A stretch of DNA of 64,000 nt from Elysia crispata (Eukaryota > Mollusca > Gastropoda > Plakobranchidae), in the NCBI GenBank assembly GCA_033675545.1, contig JAWDGP010005352.1:1203501-1267500 (forward strand), given 5' to 3'. Positions within the stretch are counted from its first letter, which is position 1; every line of letters begins with the position of its first letter. This document shows, piece by piece, positions 14,359 through 41,321 of the stretch. The position numbers and the translations under genes were made by a program. The notes beneath the pieces were generated by a model that ran no database searches, was not told the origin of the DNA, and worked only from the letters and a program-made list of their open reading frames with translations.

Positions 14359-14555
14359 CTCTGCTGTGAATATTTCACAGCAATACTCCATGTGCTGTTT
14401 TTTAGCTTTTTTTTTCATTTCGTAACTTAAGGCTTCAATGAAACTATAGGGTAGAACCATCTCCTCTTAAAGTGGCTGGTTGGAATGGCATGTTCCATTC
14501 AGCTAACGATGTCTATAAAATCTATAGTCCTGCCCCACAGAATAATGTGCCCGTT

Positions 14556-29602
<15,047 letters not shown>

Positions 29603-29759
29603 CGTGGAGAGATGTGAATGGGAGGTGCGACTGTCTTACGGCTGTCTAACGACTGTCTTAAGGCTGTCTCAGGGTTGTCGTAGGAGTGCCTGTCCTGTCT
29701 TGGTTCTTGTTTAATTCCCGAGATAGTTTTGAATCGTCTATAAAGATAAGATAATAAAT

Positions 29760-31810
29760 AATATTAATAGTAAAACTCATATACACGCTCCAGAAAGTAC
29801 AGCTATGATGATAATGTGTTTTGGTTTTGGAGGCTTTTGCGTTGGACTAGTAAAACTTTAGATGTAGACTTAACTATTAACAAATAAATCCAAATGAGAA
29901 AGACGATGTGGTTTTTTCAATGGGATAAACTGATATAACTGACAATGAATCAAAATTAAGGAATGTTTTTTTTTTTTTTTTTATAAATTGCGCTTGGGAA
30001 GACTTCTACTGTATAATTTGTAATCAGTTTTTATTTATTTATTTTTTTTTATCCCTAATTGATATATTCAAACTTTGCCTGCATCTCTCTTCCTAGCCAA
30101 CTTTTTTGGTGAATTCCAGACTGCTTTATATAATAGGCCTATCCTCACTCCAGTCGCTTTTCTGTCCTTTCACTTTTCTTTGTTATTTTCCTCTGCACAA
30201 ATATCTCTCAATATTGCATCATAGAATAAATATATCTTGAAGTTTCTAGACCAGGCTCCAAGGGCACATACCAATATTTTCTTTCTCAAGCAATCACCTG
30301 GAGAGTGAAAAAAGTCTAGACCAATCAGATCTACTTTCAGATGCCCTCAGCTCAGCTGACCTGAGCACCCAATCCTAATGGCCAGCCGGGAAAATTACGC
30401 ACAGACAAGTATTGACGCGACTGTTTTTTTTTTTTTTTGTATCTTCAATGGGACGAGGTTTACACTAACATTTCACAAGGTTAATTGTATGAACTTTTTT
30501 ACCTCCCCTTTACAGTACAATGTGACACTCTCCTTGGGGCTGTGTCTTCATTTTTTCTTATCAGATGGTTTAAAAAATAACAGTCCTATAAATCAGTTTA
30601 TTTACGCTTATTTACAAATCTGTTTCACTGCAAACGTGGCCAATAAATATATGCAAGTAATGTCAAACAATAATTATGGACTGCGAGGAAAAAAAAAACG
30701 CTTTGAAGTTATGTCATAGATGGCTTTATCTCGAGTAAGAGATATGTGTGGAAAAGCATTGCGCTAGAAAAAAATTCTGGTTTCTTTTTCACTTTGATTT
30801 ATATCTCATAAGTAAATGAACCACCGAAGACACGCGTTATAATATTAGTATCATATATTCAAATGATTGAGTTGTTAATTAGTGTTTTCAAGATGTTATC
30901 TTCTAGGGCAGATATTGACATAATTTTTGCACCACTACAAAGCTGAATAAATATGCTAAATCTTTTATTATTACACTTAAGGTTTTTATCCAGAAAAAAA
31001 AAGTTAAAGCCTCTTCAAGACCAAGATTTTCAGTTTTACAAAAAAAAACTAATTTCTGGTGTATGGGTTGACCGTTTCATTTTGCCATAACTCGGGTCCT
31101 AATTCATATTTTTCTAAGGTTTTGGTCTTGTTAGAAAGAGTATTGATTTATCTTTTTTTCCTTTATGACACTATGGGTCTAGATTGTATGTAGGATATGA
31201 AAATTGGCTGTTGAAGTTCAGACTTCCATATTTTTTCCCCTTACTATTCTTCTGGTTAAACCCTTTCCACTCTAGTTCATTATATTATAGGTGCATTTTG
31301 TTAGAATCATTATCATGAGAAAGTTTATTTTATCACCTTTCAGAATATATATGGTTTTACTATTAATTGATAAATAGATTTTTTGCAATATCCGTTTTTG
31401 TGAGTAGCACCTTGTATAATCATGGGCGGCCATTGTTTTTTTAATGACAACCTCAGTATCTAGGGAGACATTTTCTCTTCCAGTCATAGTTCTGAATGGG
31501 TTAAGGAAATCGGAGCATTCGCGGCATACTTGCCCGCTGCAGAAGTCCTTTTTCAGTTTAAAATATAAAAAAAACAAGCAAGGATCATCGTAACTATTAA
31601 GCACCTCAGAAATGTCTCAACTATGTCAGGAATATCCTCCGTTCCTCCTCAGACCTTTGGGCGACACAAAGATTTCCAGATGTAAGGTGAATATTGTAGT
31701 GCAAAAAGTTGGGCGAAAAATTCGATATACATTATCAGCACGTGATTAGCCATGATTGTGGGGAAAAATGACTCGCTAGCGATAGATGTGTGCCTGTGTG
31801 TGTTTGTGTG
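29760..31810. other. Upstream flank of the transporter gene, no gene seen
   Basis: AT-rich with several homopolymer T and A runs. I see no coding exon. The minus-strand promoter of the transporter should lie at the left of this stretch; a TTTATAG sequence near 29,740 is the only TATA-like candidate and is weak. Confidence 0.35.
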
Positions 31811-31812
31811 AG

Positions 31813-31815
<3 letters not shown>

Positions 31816-31896
<81 letters not shown>

Positions 31897-31955
31897 GACA
31901 GAGAGAAAGAGAGAGTGAGAGAGAGAGAGAGTGAGAGAGAGATAGGGGGGGGGGG
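31816..31955. repeat. (GA)n tract ending in a G-run
   Basis: GA repeats with GAAA and GTGA interruptions finish in a run of about 11 G at 31,945. Confidence 0.93.
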
Positions 31956-32519
31956 GGGTTCTGAGGAGAAAAGAGAAGAGTATAAAGGAAGAAAGAGATA
32001 ACGTATATATATTTATAAAATATTATTAACTATAGTCTCTAGTAAACAATCCGACTTTATAACAAAATGTCACGGTTCAAAAGAGATTTACCATTACGTG
32101 TGACTTTTTTCTGAAGGTTGCGACCACTTCTGCTAATAATAGGTCCGAACTATGAAGTACATACTCTATCTCGAAGGATTACAACGTGCAAGAGATTTTT
32201 TTTATAAATAATTATGGTATCTGATCCAGCTGAACCAGGTACCCCCTTTTATTCTCATAGATTGTTTCTATTCACAGCATGAAGCAAACCAAACATGTTT
32301 GTATCATTAGGGGGCCTGGTTCACGCCTGCAATCTTTTGTTATCTTCACTTACTATCCTAATCTGCTGTTGCATTTTTGTGGAAATCTTTCAAGCAATCA
32401 GATGCCGCTTTAGCTCGTTGTCTATCTTGGAAAGGTATTTTTTTTGCGGTCAAAAATAAATACCTCATATAATTTGAGAATCTCAGCTAGTATAATATAT
32501 GTAATTGGTTTTGGGACAA

Positions 32520-33310
32520 TTTAAGCATATAGATTAAAGAGACGTTGAGAAGTCATTTAGGCATGCAGATTATAGAGGTGTTGATAAGTTATTTAAGCAT
32601 GTAAAGCTTGAGAGCTATGTATGGGATGTATTAGAGTTCATCTTGTCTTGTGAACAACTAGTAGTTATTGCAAGTCGGATTATTTAGGCATTTGGATAGG
32701 AAATGCAGATTGTTGAGTATTCAGCCAGGTTGAGGAATAATTAGATTTTGTGGACTATCTAGAAGCTTGGTAGATTCTTTTGGCTTGTGGATTGTCTAGG
32801 AGAACGGATGTTATATGAATTGAAATGTGGACTATCTAGGAGATTGGATGTCAAATGAGTTAGACTTGTTCTATTTAGGAGATTTGATGTAATATCAGTT
32901 ACATTTTGGACTATATAGGAGATCGCATATCATATCGGTTAAGTTGTAGACGTAGGCTACTTAGGAGATTTGAGGAACATCAGTTAAATTGTGGACTATC
33001 TAGGAGATCGCATATCAAATGAGTTAGATTTGTGCTATTTAGGATATCGCATATCATATCAATTGAGATGTGTACTTTATAGGAGATTTGGTGTCATATG
33101 AGTTTACTTGTGGACCATCTTGGAGATTAGATGTCGTATGAGTTAAGTTGTGGACGATCTAGTAGCTTGAGCCATGTTTTTTTAATTAATTGTCGAGGAT
33201 TTAGGACATAGGAGTGTCATTTAAATTAAGGTTAATCTTGGAGACTCATTGGATGTCATTTAAATCTTGAGCTATTGAGAAGATGGGATGACATTTTTTG
33301 TGACTATCTG
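32520..33310 (+). repeat. Degenerate ~45-bp tandem repeat
   Basis: Recurrent tggactatctaggagatt and ggatgtcatatgagtta words in the same order about 16 times, with variable spacing and heavy divergence. Confidence 0.8.
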
Positions 33311-34290
33311 GCTGGTTGGAAAGCCATGCTCTGATTAAATTTCCTTTAGGCTCCACCACCTCTTGCCTCCTTTTACAAGAACAGAGTTTAAAAATTTAAA
33401 GTAGCACTGACAACTCACAGTGAGATTACTTTCATGTCTGTGATACTGAGGTATGTGAAATTTATTTTCCATGCTCGGATAGTAATGCTTATACTGAGTT
33501 TTCCAACCATCTGACGAACTCTTGGTCTCTCTTATTTGATGCATTAGACCTCAGTGACAGAACTCTAAAGGAACTAAAGTTCTCTTTTCATCAGATCATG
33601 AATGTTATTGATGTATTTGGTACAGCATTCTTGTTCAGAGCTGTTCTATCTATCTCTTTGTGTCCTGCTTGGAATTACGTTCGTTTTATTCCCTTGGTCT
33701 AGTTCAGCACCTTTTTTTTTCTTTTAAGCCTCAAATTTCTTTGTTTAAAATGTTCTAAGACTGATATCAGTATTGTTCGAGTAGATTTCTTTGGTATCAG
33801 TTGATTTCACAAAGGCAGTGGAATATTTCATCTCCCAAGGCCTCCTAGAAATCATAAGATTTGGATGGGTTTCAATCTGTATGTGGTTTGTATACGTTGT
33901 TCACTCTCAATGTTTGATTTTGTCCATCTGCCTGTATGGATTTTTGTGAAGAAATAGCAGTCCCTATCTTCCGGCGACATAAGTCCACCAGTTTCTCGAT
34001 ACCAAACTCTTAACGTTTAAAAACAATAGGTCGAGGAGTTCAAGTGTGCGCGTTGCTCCAGTTCTCTAATCACTGTTTTATGTTCATGGATTCAAGATAG
34101 TAGGGAAGGCAAAGTTCATAGGAGATACCATTAAACTTGGTCATTCAATAGATATCAGCTATAATTTTTATGCAAAGCTAATCAAAGGTTTAAAAATCAA
34201 GGTTTCAATTGCACTTGCAGACTCATAAATAAATGAAACACAGGCGGATGTAAAGGAAGATGGAGAGGGGGAGATCAGCATAAGAAGTAG
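33311..34290. other. Unassigned stretch
   Basis: Nothing recognisable on either strand. Confidence 0.35.
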
Positions 34291-34291
34291 G

Positions 34292-34486
<195 letters not shown>

Positions 34487-34629
34487 AAAAGCAAAAAAAG
34501 AGTTATAATTATGGACATAAAGCTGCAGAGTGTCAAAGTGGCAAATAGAGACTCATACAGAGGCAGAGGTAAAGTCAAACATTCTAACAGAGATAGAGAC
34601 AGACAGACATGTAGACAGACGTTCCGTAA

Positions 34630-35530
34630 CCATTATTCGCGGCAATCATACAAACGACGCCGGTCATCACAGATTAAGAAACGGACATATACACAGACAG
34701 GCACTTCGGGATGTCCCGGATATTTTCGTAATTTCCCGTGCCGCCATAAATGTTTTGGTCAAAGAAGGTGGGAGCTGTACTTATCCTATGTTGTAAACAA
34801 CGATGTTCTGTTGCAATATTGTCTTTAAAAGTTTCCTAAAAACTTTTAATCATCTATTTTCATAATAAGTGAAAATTTTTGAAATTTTGCAGGAACTTTT
34901 TTAATGCGTTACTATCTACAAGGTTAAAATAAATTAGAAATGAAAACATTGTGGGTGTGTGTGTCTGTTGATGCTTGCTGGTTTTATTTTGTTCAGATTT
35001 TTCTTGTTTCGAAAATTTTTTGAGGTGCCGCACATATTTTCTTTCCCTATATCTTACAGTTGAAGCTTTATATTTTTTTTCATGTCGTATAAATTAAAAA
35101 TAGGTTTGGAGTCAAATTATATAAACACAATTCAATTGTAATAATATTGCGTGATTTAAATGTTAAAAAAATACGAGTGTTTGTTTGCCCTTGATGTCTT
35201 TAAAATTTCAATATTCGAAATAAGATTATTGATCTGTCACAGGCTAGATGTAGATCTACGATATCGTGCCACTAATGCATCGGGTAGTCTAGGCATTGAC
35301 TAGACTGTCTTCGATAAATAATTATTGCTTTACAATATTCATTTTTTATACTTTGTAAATCGCTAGATCTAGCTCTAGTAATTTCAAGTTTATGGATCAA
35401 TAGTCACTGCTTCGGGCGTTTTAATCAGACCCACTAGACTAGATCTAGATCTAGATCTAAACACCTAGCTAGGTCTAGATCTAGATCTATATGGAAAGAA
35501 TTGACACCAGGTGCATCTTTTTTATTTTGA
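34630..35530 (+). repeat. Left arm of a ~0.9 kb diverged inverted repeat
   Basis: Aligns in reverse complement with 40,900-41,790. Anchors: ttcgggatgtcccggatatt (34,706) against its complement at about 41,700; tagatctacgatatcgtgcc (35,251) against 41,080-41,100; and the intervening gttctgttgcaatattgt-like block. The sums of paired coordinates are nearly constant (about 76,350-76,400), as expected for one long inverted repeat. Confidence 0.8.
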
Positions 35531-36640
35531 AGTACTGTATTTAACTTTACGGGGTATGTTTGTGGATATCTCATAGTATTTAAGTGTTGTTTTTTTAAAG
35601 TATGATAATGAAAGGTGACTGAATAATCTCGTAAGGTCTATAGCGGAAAGGCGTTGATTTCAGAACGTGATTCAGATAAAAGTCACAGTTTCTTGACTTT
35701 TGTGAATTGAGAAAACTCTCGACTTTAATCACGGTAGAAAATTAGCCACACAAGTTGTAAATTTTTATACATGGGCCATTAACAATGCTGGTGGGGTGTC
35801 CCTTTCATGCTTGTTGCCATGGAAGGAAGTTTGTTGTGACCAAAACTAATATGTCGGACGACCTTAGAGTCCAAGAAACGAAAGGACAGAAAAATTGAAG
35901 TTCTTGCTCAGTCGGGGCGTTTGCATTTCTCATTAACCTGTGTCTGTCATAATTCCACCAGAATGTAACAAGTTCTGTCCAAAGCTGAAGTTCAAACTTT
36001 AACTTGACATGAGAATAAAGAGACCATTCACTTGAACATTCCTGTGGCTTAATCCTGAGATTCCCTCTGTTTCGAGAGAAACCTAGCAAGATTAGTGTTT
36101 TATCTAAGAGCAACCTCTAAAATAGCCAACTACCATAGTTCTCCGCCATGCTAGGCAAAGAATAAAAAAAAACTAATTTGAACTCAACTACACAAGTGCA
36201 ACTGTAATGCATATCGCTTTAGGGAACATGATTGAGACTTCAAATATAACTAGTTATCGTTCTAAAAATTGGAGTTTTAGTGTATCGGAAACAACAAAGG
36301 AAAAAACTGAGTTTCATGTGACACTGTTTCTTTAGAAAAAGAAGAAAATTGTTGAAGGCAAAATCACTTACCACAACAGCATGTATACCTAAAGAATTTC
36401 TCCTCTTTATAGCTAAATAAGCAAGTAACTCGTCTATTAACTTAACACTGATTTACTCTCATGGGTCATTGAGAGGTGATCAGAGAGCTAATCAATGAAG
36501 CTGCCAATGAAATACCTCTACCGGTGGGACATTCTAAAAACTGCATATCAGTCTACTGTTTCCTTATTGTAGTGAAGCCGTTCCATGAAACCCAACACTT
36601 CGCAAGCAAAACATGACGTGATTAATCCATTGATAGGAGA
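35531..36640. other. Unassigned stretch between repeat arm and exon cluster
   Basis: A 102-codon minus-strand frame at 35,805-36,113 has no domain that I recognise and no clear splice borders. It could be a decayed element. Confidence 0.3.
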
Positions 36641-36645
36641 AATAT

Positions 36646-36738
36646 CTAGCCAGCCTTCAGCGTCTCAGTGATCGCTGCGACGGTTAGTAGAGCCTTGGCC
36701 CCATCATCCAGGTACCTACTCCTTTTATCTGATTTACC
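36646..36738 (-). CDS. Unknown gene, putative last exon
   Basis: Thirty residues and a TAG: starts GKSDKRSRYLDD and ends AITETLKAG. The acceptor is caactggaag after a pyrimidine-rich stretch and the phase (0) fits the exon at 36,803-36,939 across a 64-bp intron. I do not recognise the family. The support is phase agreement over three consecutive exons and an ordinary-looking residue mix. Confidence 0.45.
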   Translation of the reverse strand, partial: GKSDKRSRYLDDGAKALLTVAAITETLKAG

Positions 36739-36802
36739 CTTCCAGTTGACAAAAGATATTGGTGCGAAAATTTGTTTCAGTCGCCAATAATGCAATTAAT
36801 AC

Positions 36803-36939
36803 CTGTACAATGTATTTGGTGATATCTTGACCTACAATATCTGAGTTAATCAGTTCTCGATAAGAACCAGCCTGGCTCCGAGTGCTGCACATGTCCCAGG
36901 TCTGTCGAGCTGCCTGCCTGATACTTTCACTTCCTTTAA
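36803..36939 (-). CDS. Unknown gene, putative penultimate exon
   Basis: Forty-five codons: KGSESIRQAARQTWDMC to DITKYIVQ. Acceptor ttttgtggcag with a good pyrimidine tract, donor GTATTA. It needs one base from the previous exon, which the exon at 37,204-37,302 supplies (A, making Ile). Confidence 0.5.
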
Positions 36940-37203
36940 CTGCCACAAAAGCGGTAAACAGAGAAGTCCGTAATCAACTTTATCCACCTACCCAATTCGT
37001 CATTGAACAGTTATGCAAACGAAGCAAAAACTATGGCTATGTCGAGAAAAGAAAAACTTCTCGCTGCACTTTCAATCTTCATAGTCTCTTTATATGATTA
37101 TGCGGTAAAATCTGAGAACTTGTAGTCGTTGTAGAGCAAGACCAATTTCATTTAAAACCCACCTTATCCACCCCCTCCCGATCTAGCAGATTTTTTTTCT
37201 CAC

Positions 37204-37302
37204 TTAAAGGATTACAGCCCAAGCTGTCCATATCACAGCCCCATACCCTGCCAGCGAATTGAAGCTTGAGTGTGTCCTTAAAGAAAGTTGTAATCTCAGA
37301 AT
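37204..37302 (-). CDS. Unknown gene, putative internal exon
   Basis: Thirty-two codons: SEITTFFKDTLKLQFAGR and VWGCDMDSLGCNPL. Acceptor ttgtgacag, donor GTGAGA. Three cysteines with the next exon's one suggest an extracellular or secreted product, but this is speculative. Upstream exons were not found; they must end in phase 1. Confidence 0.45.
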   Translation of the reverse strand: MLRLQLSLRTHSSFNSLAGYGAVIWTAWAVIL

Positions 37303-37591
37303 CTGTCACAAGTCACGACGTACAAGTCATTTGAATAATCGACAGCTAGACTTATCTTGACCGTAAAAGTTTTGAACGCTCACGTCCCCTCTCCACCTCA
37401 CTACCGTGTACCCTCGCTACCAGTGTTGTAATTTTGAGATAAGACCAATAAAACAATTTTGTTGCGGAGTTATATGGAAGTCAGTGGTAAGGATACTCTC
37501 CCCCTCAGTACCTATAGCAAAAAACTAACGAAATAATAAACTCCGTAGTATTACCTAGTAGCACACATGAGCTGGTCAATATTTATCAGTT

Positions 37592-37756
37592 TTCCTTCAA
37601 GTCTTATCTCTGTTGTGGTATGCCAAAGACATTAAACTTAAGACCTGGTGCTCCATCTACTCTAGTCATTTTCATTGCCTTCATCAATGTCGTCCTTATT
37701 ATCATAATCATTATCGAGATCATCCCTTCAACAGAGATAAGACTTAAAGGAAAATA
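37592..37756. repeat. Short inverted repeat (hairpin or MITE-like)
   Basis: Arms tttccttcaagtcttatctc near 37,596 and its near-perfect complement gagataagacttaaaggaaa near 37,735, about 110 bases apart. Could be a small non-autonomous transposon end pair. No target-site duplication was verified. Confidence 0.6.
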
Positions 37757-37813
37757 GAATTTAACAGGCAATGAATTGTTTACTTTTACAAAAAAATATG
37801 CTCATGGTTTACT

Positions 37814-37819
37814 TTTAAT
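37814..37819 (-). terminator. Candidate polyadenylation signal ATTAAA
   Basis: Common variant hexamer on the minus strand about 65 bases after the stop of the VWC protein gene. Confidence 0.4.
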
Positions 37820-37884
37820 CAAAGCATAAAAGTATTTGGAACATAAGCAAGCGCTGGTATACCATCATGTCCTTGTCCGAGTCC

Positions 37885-38148
37885 TCACGGCATCTCGCAG
37901 GAAGCGCAGCAGTTTCCAGGCAGTGTTTTCATCACCATTGGACTCTCACAGAGGTATCGATGGAAACAGATTTCCCGTTGACAAAATATCAAGCCAGATT
38001 CATAGCACTCACAGCGCATGCATGGCTCTGGTGAGAATCGCTGTCCAAACTCGTACTCCTGGCCGTTCCAGGGACGTTTGTTCAGTGGAGGAGGCCCCTC
38101 GCCGGCAATGGTCAGGGCCAAGATGCTCAGCATCACTAGAAGCAACAT
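37885..38148 (-). CDS. Small secreted VWC-domain protein, 87 residues
   Basis: Signal peptide MLLLVMLSILALTIAG, then a short proline-rich linker with a Lys-Arg pair (24-25), then a von Willebrand factor C module from about residue 27: Tyr/Phe-rich start, CMRCEC (43-48), C56, C61, C67, CC (80-81), C84. The spacing fits a VWC module that lacks its first cysteine (Trp27 stands near that place), leaving nine, an odd number, so one may form an intermolecular bond. VWC proteins are extracellular and many bind BMP-type ligands; no ligand can be named here. The whole frame lies in one exon (acceptor ctaccag, exon from 38,175); a non-coding first exon lies at about 39,827-39,848. The frame stays open into the upstream GA tract, but the ATG at the signal peptide, with context gataccATG, is the sensible start. 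Confidence 0.8.
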   Translation of the reverse strand: MLLLVMLSILALTIAGEGPPPLNKRPWNGQEYEFGQRFSPEPCMRCECYESGLIFCQREICFHRYLCESPMVMKTLPGNCCASCEMP

Positions 38149-38175
38149 GGTATCTTGACAGATGTGTGTGGCGTA
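38149..38175 (-). other. 5' untranslated part of the VWC gene's coding exon
   Basis: Runs from the acceptor ctaccag, preceded by a long pyrimidine tract, to the ATG. Its partner donor is the GTGAGT at 39,826. Confidence 0.5.
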
Positions 38176-38274
38176 CTGGTAGGATGTAGGGATGGAGTGG
38201 TCATCAAACAGGGGAAAAGAGAGGTGGTAAGGAGAGTCAACGGAAAAGATAGAAATAGAAAAATATATATAAAT

Positions 38275-38275
<1 letters not shown>

Positions 38276-38336
<61 letters not shown>

Positions 38337-38352
38337 GAGAGAGCAAGAGAGA
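38276..38352. repeat. (GA)n microsatellite just upstream of the VWC coding exon
   Basis: In the transcript orientation this is a (CT)n polypyrimidine tract about 100 bases before the acceptor used by the VWC exon. Confidence 0.93.
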
Positions 38353-38734
38353 TAAATGGAGAAAAAAAGAGAATCAATCAAGATCCTATTTTTATAGTTA
38401 CATACCAGTTATGTTTTCGATAAGACTCACAGTAAAAGAGAAAGGGACTTTTATTCCATGAGATAGAAACAAACAACAAAATTAACACCTCCATTTATAA
38501 TAATCATAGGACATAATTATGCATGTGCAACATAAAATTCATAAAGACAAGAAAAGAGGGATAGTGTGCCAGAGACATAGATGGATACCCTCGGAATGAC
38601 TATACCACTTAATGTAAAGAGTGTGTGTTTGTGTGGGTGGGTGGTTGGGGAGGGAAAGGGGTAGAAAAACCACAACCACAATCTCTCCTTAGTGCTTTTG
38701 ATGGAGATCGATTCGGGCTAAATCAGACGTTGGT

Positions 38735-38875
38735 CATGAGCTCTATAACTACATTTCCAGCTACAACCACAACTATAGCTACATCCACAAATACAGCTAA
38801 AACCACAACCAAATTAACACAGACATTCAGAGCTACATCCATCTAGATAGTTACAACCACAACCACAGCTACGAC
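38735..38875 (+). repeat. Degenerate 12-bp repeat (acaaccacagct-like)
   Basis: Runs of acaaccacaactatagcta and related words give Thr-rich frames; no gene. Confidence 0.7.
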
Positions 38876-39826
38876 CATAACGTTGCCCCGCGCTGTCTAA
38901 CGAAGTTTAATTCGTCTCACATGCATGAGGCATCGACTCATCGATCATGTACTGAATAGTTCAGCAAAGAGGACAACAGAAAGTGCAGCTACGTATGTGT
39001 CAGGAAAGGCTACTCAGAATCAAGAACCGTTGGATCCCACAGCCTCAACGTTATGGCTCCATATATGGCTGCACTTCTGAAAAACACATTGATATCAATG
39101 CTTCATGGACAGTCCTGCAGTCTAAATACAGTTTACATGGAAAAGGCCAAAGGATATGTTCTGGAAGTTGTTTAAACAAGTTCTTTGATAGGATGAAACC
39201 AACTCTCCAGTTACCCCATCGCACTCTGGTATTACTCGAAATAAAACTGCTGACCAAGTAACATGAAAAAAAGGAAAATATTTGCCATATGTATTATCAT
39301 TTTTTAAGAATCAAAAGTACTGTTCAAGAAAAACGTAGTTAAGAATAGCTAGAAACCAATGACGGATAAAGTTGTTCCTAATAATTAAAAAAAACATCTG
39401 TGTCCATGAACATAACTCTATAAAAATATTGTTTCTTATTAGTCCAGATAGGGACTGCAGAATCGGTACGATGTTAGTGTGGAACGGCCGAGAAGTCCTC
39501 AGCCCACATTGTCAAAACCTGCCTCCACATACTGAAGAATTAACATGCCAGGGGTAGCGAACAAAGGTTTCACTTAGTAGCCAGCTCGGTTATTCTCAGA
39601 AGATAACCTACGGTCATTTTTTGTGGACCTGATCGCAGTAACAGAATTACAAATTTAAGTATGGGAGAAAATCCAAAGTTGATCACTGGAAAGAGAGGAG
39701 AAAATGGTAACAATGTGCAGATGTCGGGCTTACAAAACTGGCATTTTATAACAAGAAATGCAAGATATTTTCTTTTATTTCTGCAAGTGAAAAGTCCGCT
39801 GTACTCATGCACTCACCTGGATTAAG

Positions 39827-39848
39827 TAAGATGCCAGAAATCTGAATG
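39827..39848 (-). other. Probable non-coding first exon of the VWC gene
   Basis: Between a TATA box and a strong donor (CCAG/GTGAGT) on the minus strand. The right limit, the transcription start, is placed about 30 bases after the TATA box by convention. It pairs with the acceptor at 38,176, leaving an intron of about 1.65 kb. It could also serve another gene, since no transcript is available. Confidence 0.45.
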
Positions 39849-39871
39849 TCCAAGAAGAAGGCAGAACTCTG

Positions 39872-39878
39872 TTTTATA
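39872..39878 (-). promoter_or_regulatory. TATA box (TATAAAA)
   Basis: Perfect TATAAAA on the minus strand in GGTATAAAACAG, about 45 bases ahead of a GTGAGT donor. The best core promoter visible in the window, probably for the VWC gene. Confidence 0.55.
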
Positions 39879-39889
39879 CCTTTACGTGA

Positions 39890-40890
39890 CCTTTGGTTTA
39901 ATTGCTGCTGTTACTGAAACCGCTGCCAAAGGCTTTTAGACTTGAACAATAAAACTCTTTCGTATGGCTCTGAACTTATAGGCTTTCTATGATGGTTATA
40001 GATGCTTATTATGAAAAGTTCAGCGTATTTAAAGCAATTGTATCTGGTCAGTGCATAAATGTTACCAAGAGAGATTCAGCTTATAAAGAAACAGTTAATT
40101 ATGAATAAGGCATAGGTTGTTCACAGTAAATAAACAGAGGGACAGATAGACAGACAAATTGATAGATACATAGATAAAGAGATAAAAAGATAGATTGATG
40201 GATAAAGTGGCAGATAATGAAAAATGTTATCAGATCTAGGCCCAGTTTTCGCGAAAAAGATACGAAAAAACATTTATTTTGTATTTTGACCTTAACTTAT
40301 GAGACGGTAAATCTAAATTCTATGTGTTACAAAAAACTGCACATATTGTGACTCCGAGCTCTACCAGAGTCTTGTGTCTCCAGTCTACATCAAAATATTT
40401 AAATCAGTAAAAGGAAAATAGCTTAGGTAAGACTGATAAAATATCAGAAAAAGACGCCCCTAAACTATAGAGATAAAGATTTTGGGTACTGCCCTAAACC
40501 TCCACGAAGTGTTGGTTTCATTGGAACCACGGAGGTTAAAGTCAAAGAATAATTAATTATATGATCTTATTAATAAGGGTGGATTCACTTCTCAAAGATT
40601 CGCAGTAATCCTCCCAAACACCAGCCACATTAATGGACATCGAGTGTCCATAAAAAAAGAGTACGAGCTGGCTAAGTATAATAATTATAATCGATTTTGA
40701 GATTCTGAGCGGAAACTTCCAGTCGGCATGAGGCTTTAGATAGGATCATTATAGACTCGGTTTAAAGGTCACCAGACAGGTTGTAAGGTGATAAAACTTA
40801 GCACTGAGCTTACAATTACTCTAAACTTAGGGAGGAAAAAAGTGCGCCGGTGGCAACTGGGTTAGAGAGTCCGTCCTGATCACAGGTTAA
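39890..40890. other. Unassigned spacer upstream of the VWC promoter
   Basis: Contains a short GATA-type run near 40,140-40,200. Nothing else recognisable. Confidence 0.35.
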
Positions 40891-40899
40891 TGAGGACAC

Positions 40900-41252
40900 G
40901 CAGATATGCACACTGAGCAAAAACTTCAATTTTTTTTGTCCTTTCGTTTCAGTGGTTGCCGTTTACTTCAGACTACTAGTGCTAGATCTAGATTTAGATA
41001 TCTACATAGTATAATCTTAATACAATACATGTAATTATTTAGCGCAGTGCAATAAGGGCCTAGCCTATCCGATGCATTAGAGGCACGATATCGTAGATCT
41101 ACATTTAGCCTTTGTGAGATCAGTATTTTTTTTAATATAGATCTACATATACTGGAATTTCAAAATCATTAGTAGTAGAGTATGATTAACTAAAGGGAAG
41201 ATAATCGTAATTTTTTTCAAGCACAGAATATTCTGCCAATTAAATCATGTTT

Positions 41253-41321
<69 letters not shown>

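Noticed and set aside
37555..37612. Possible further exon of the unknown gene (frame with KLINIDQLMCATR)
   Set aside because: Its phase (2 out) does not fit the next exon's requirement and it coincides with one arm of an inverted repeat.
38149..38346. Extension of the VWC reading frame upstream into the GA/CT tract
   Set aside because: The upstream part is a microsatellite and an intron-like pyrimidine tract. A good acceptor lies at 38,176 and a signal peptide starts at the downstream ATG.
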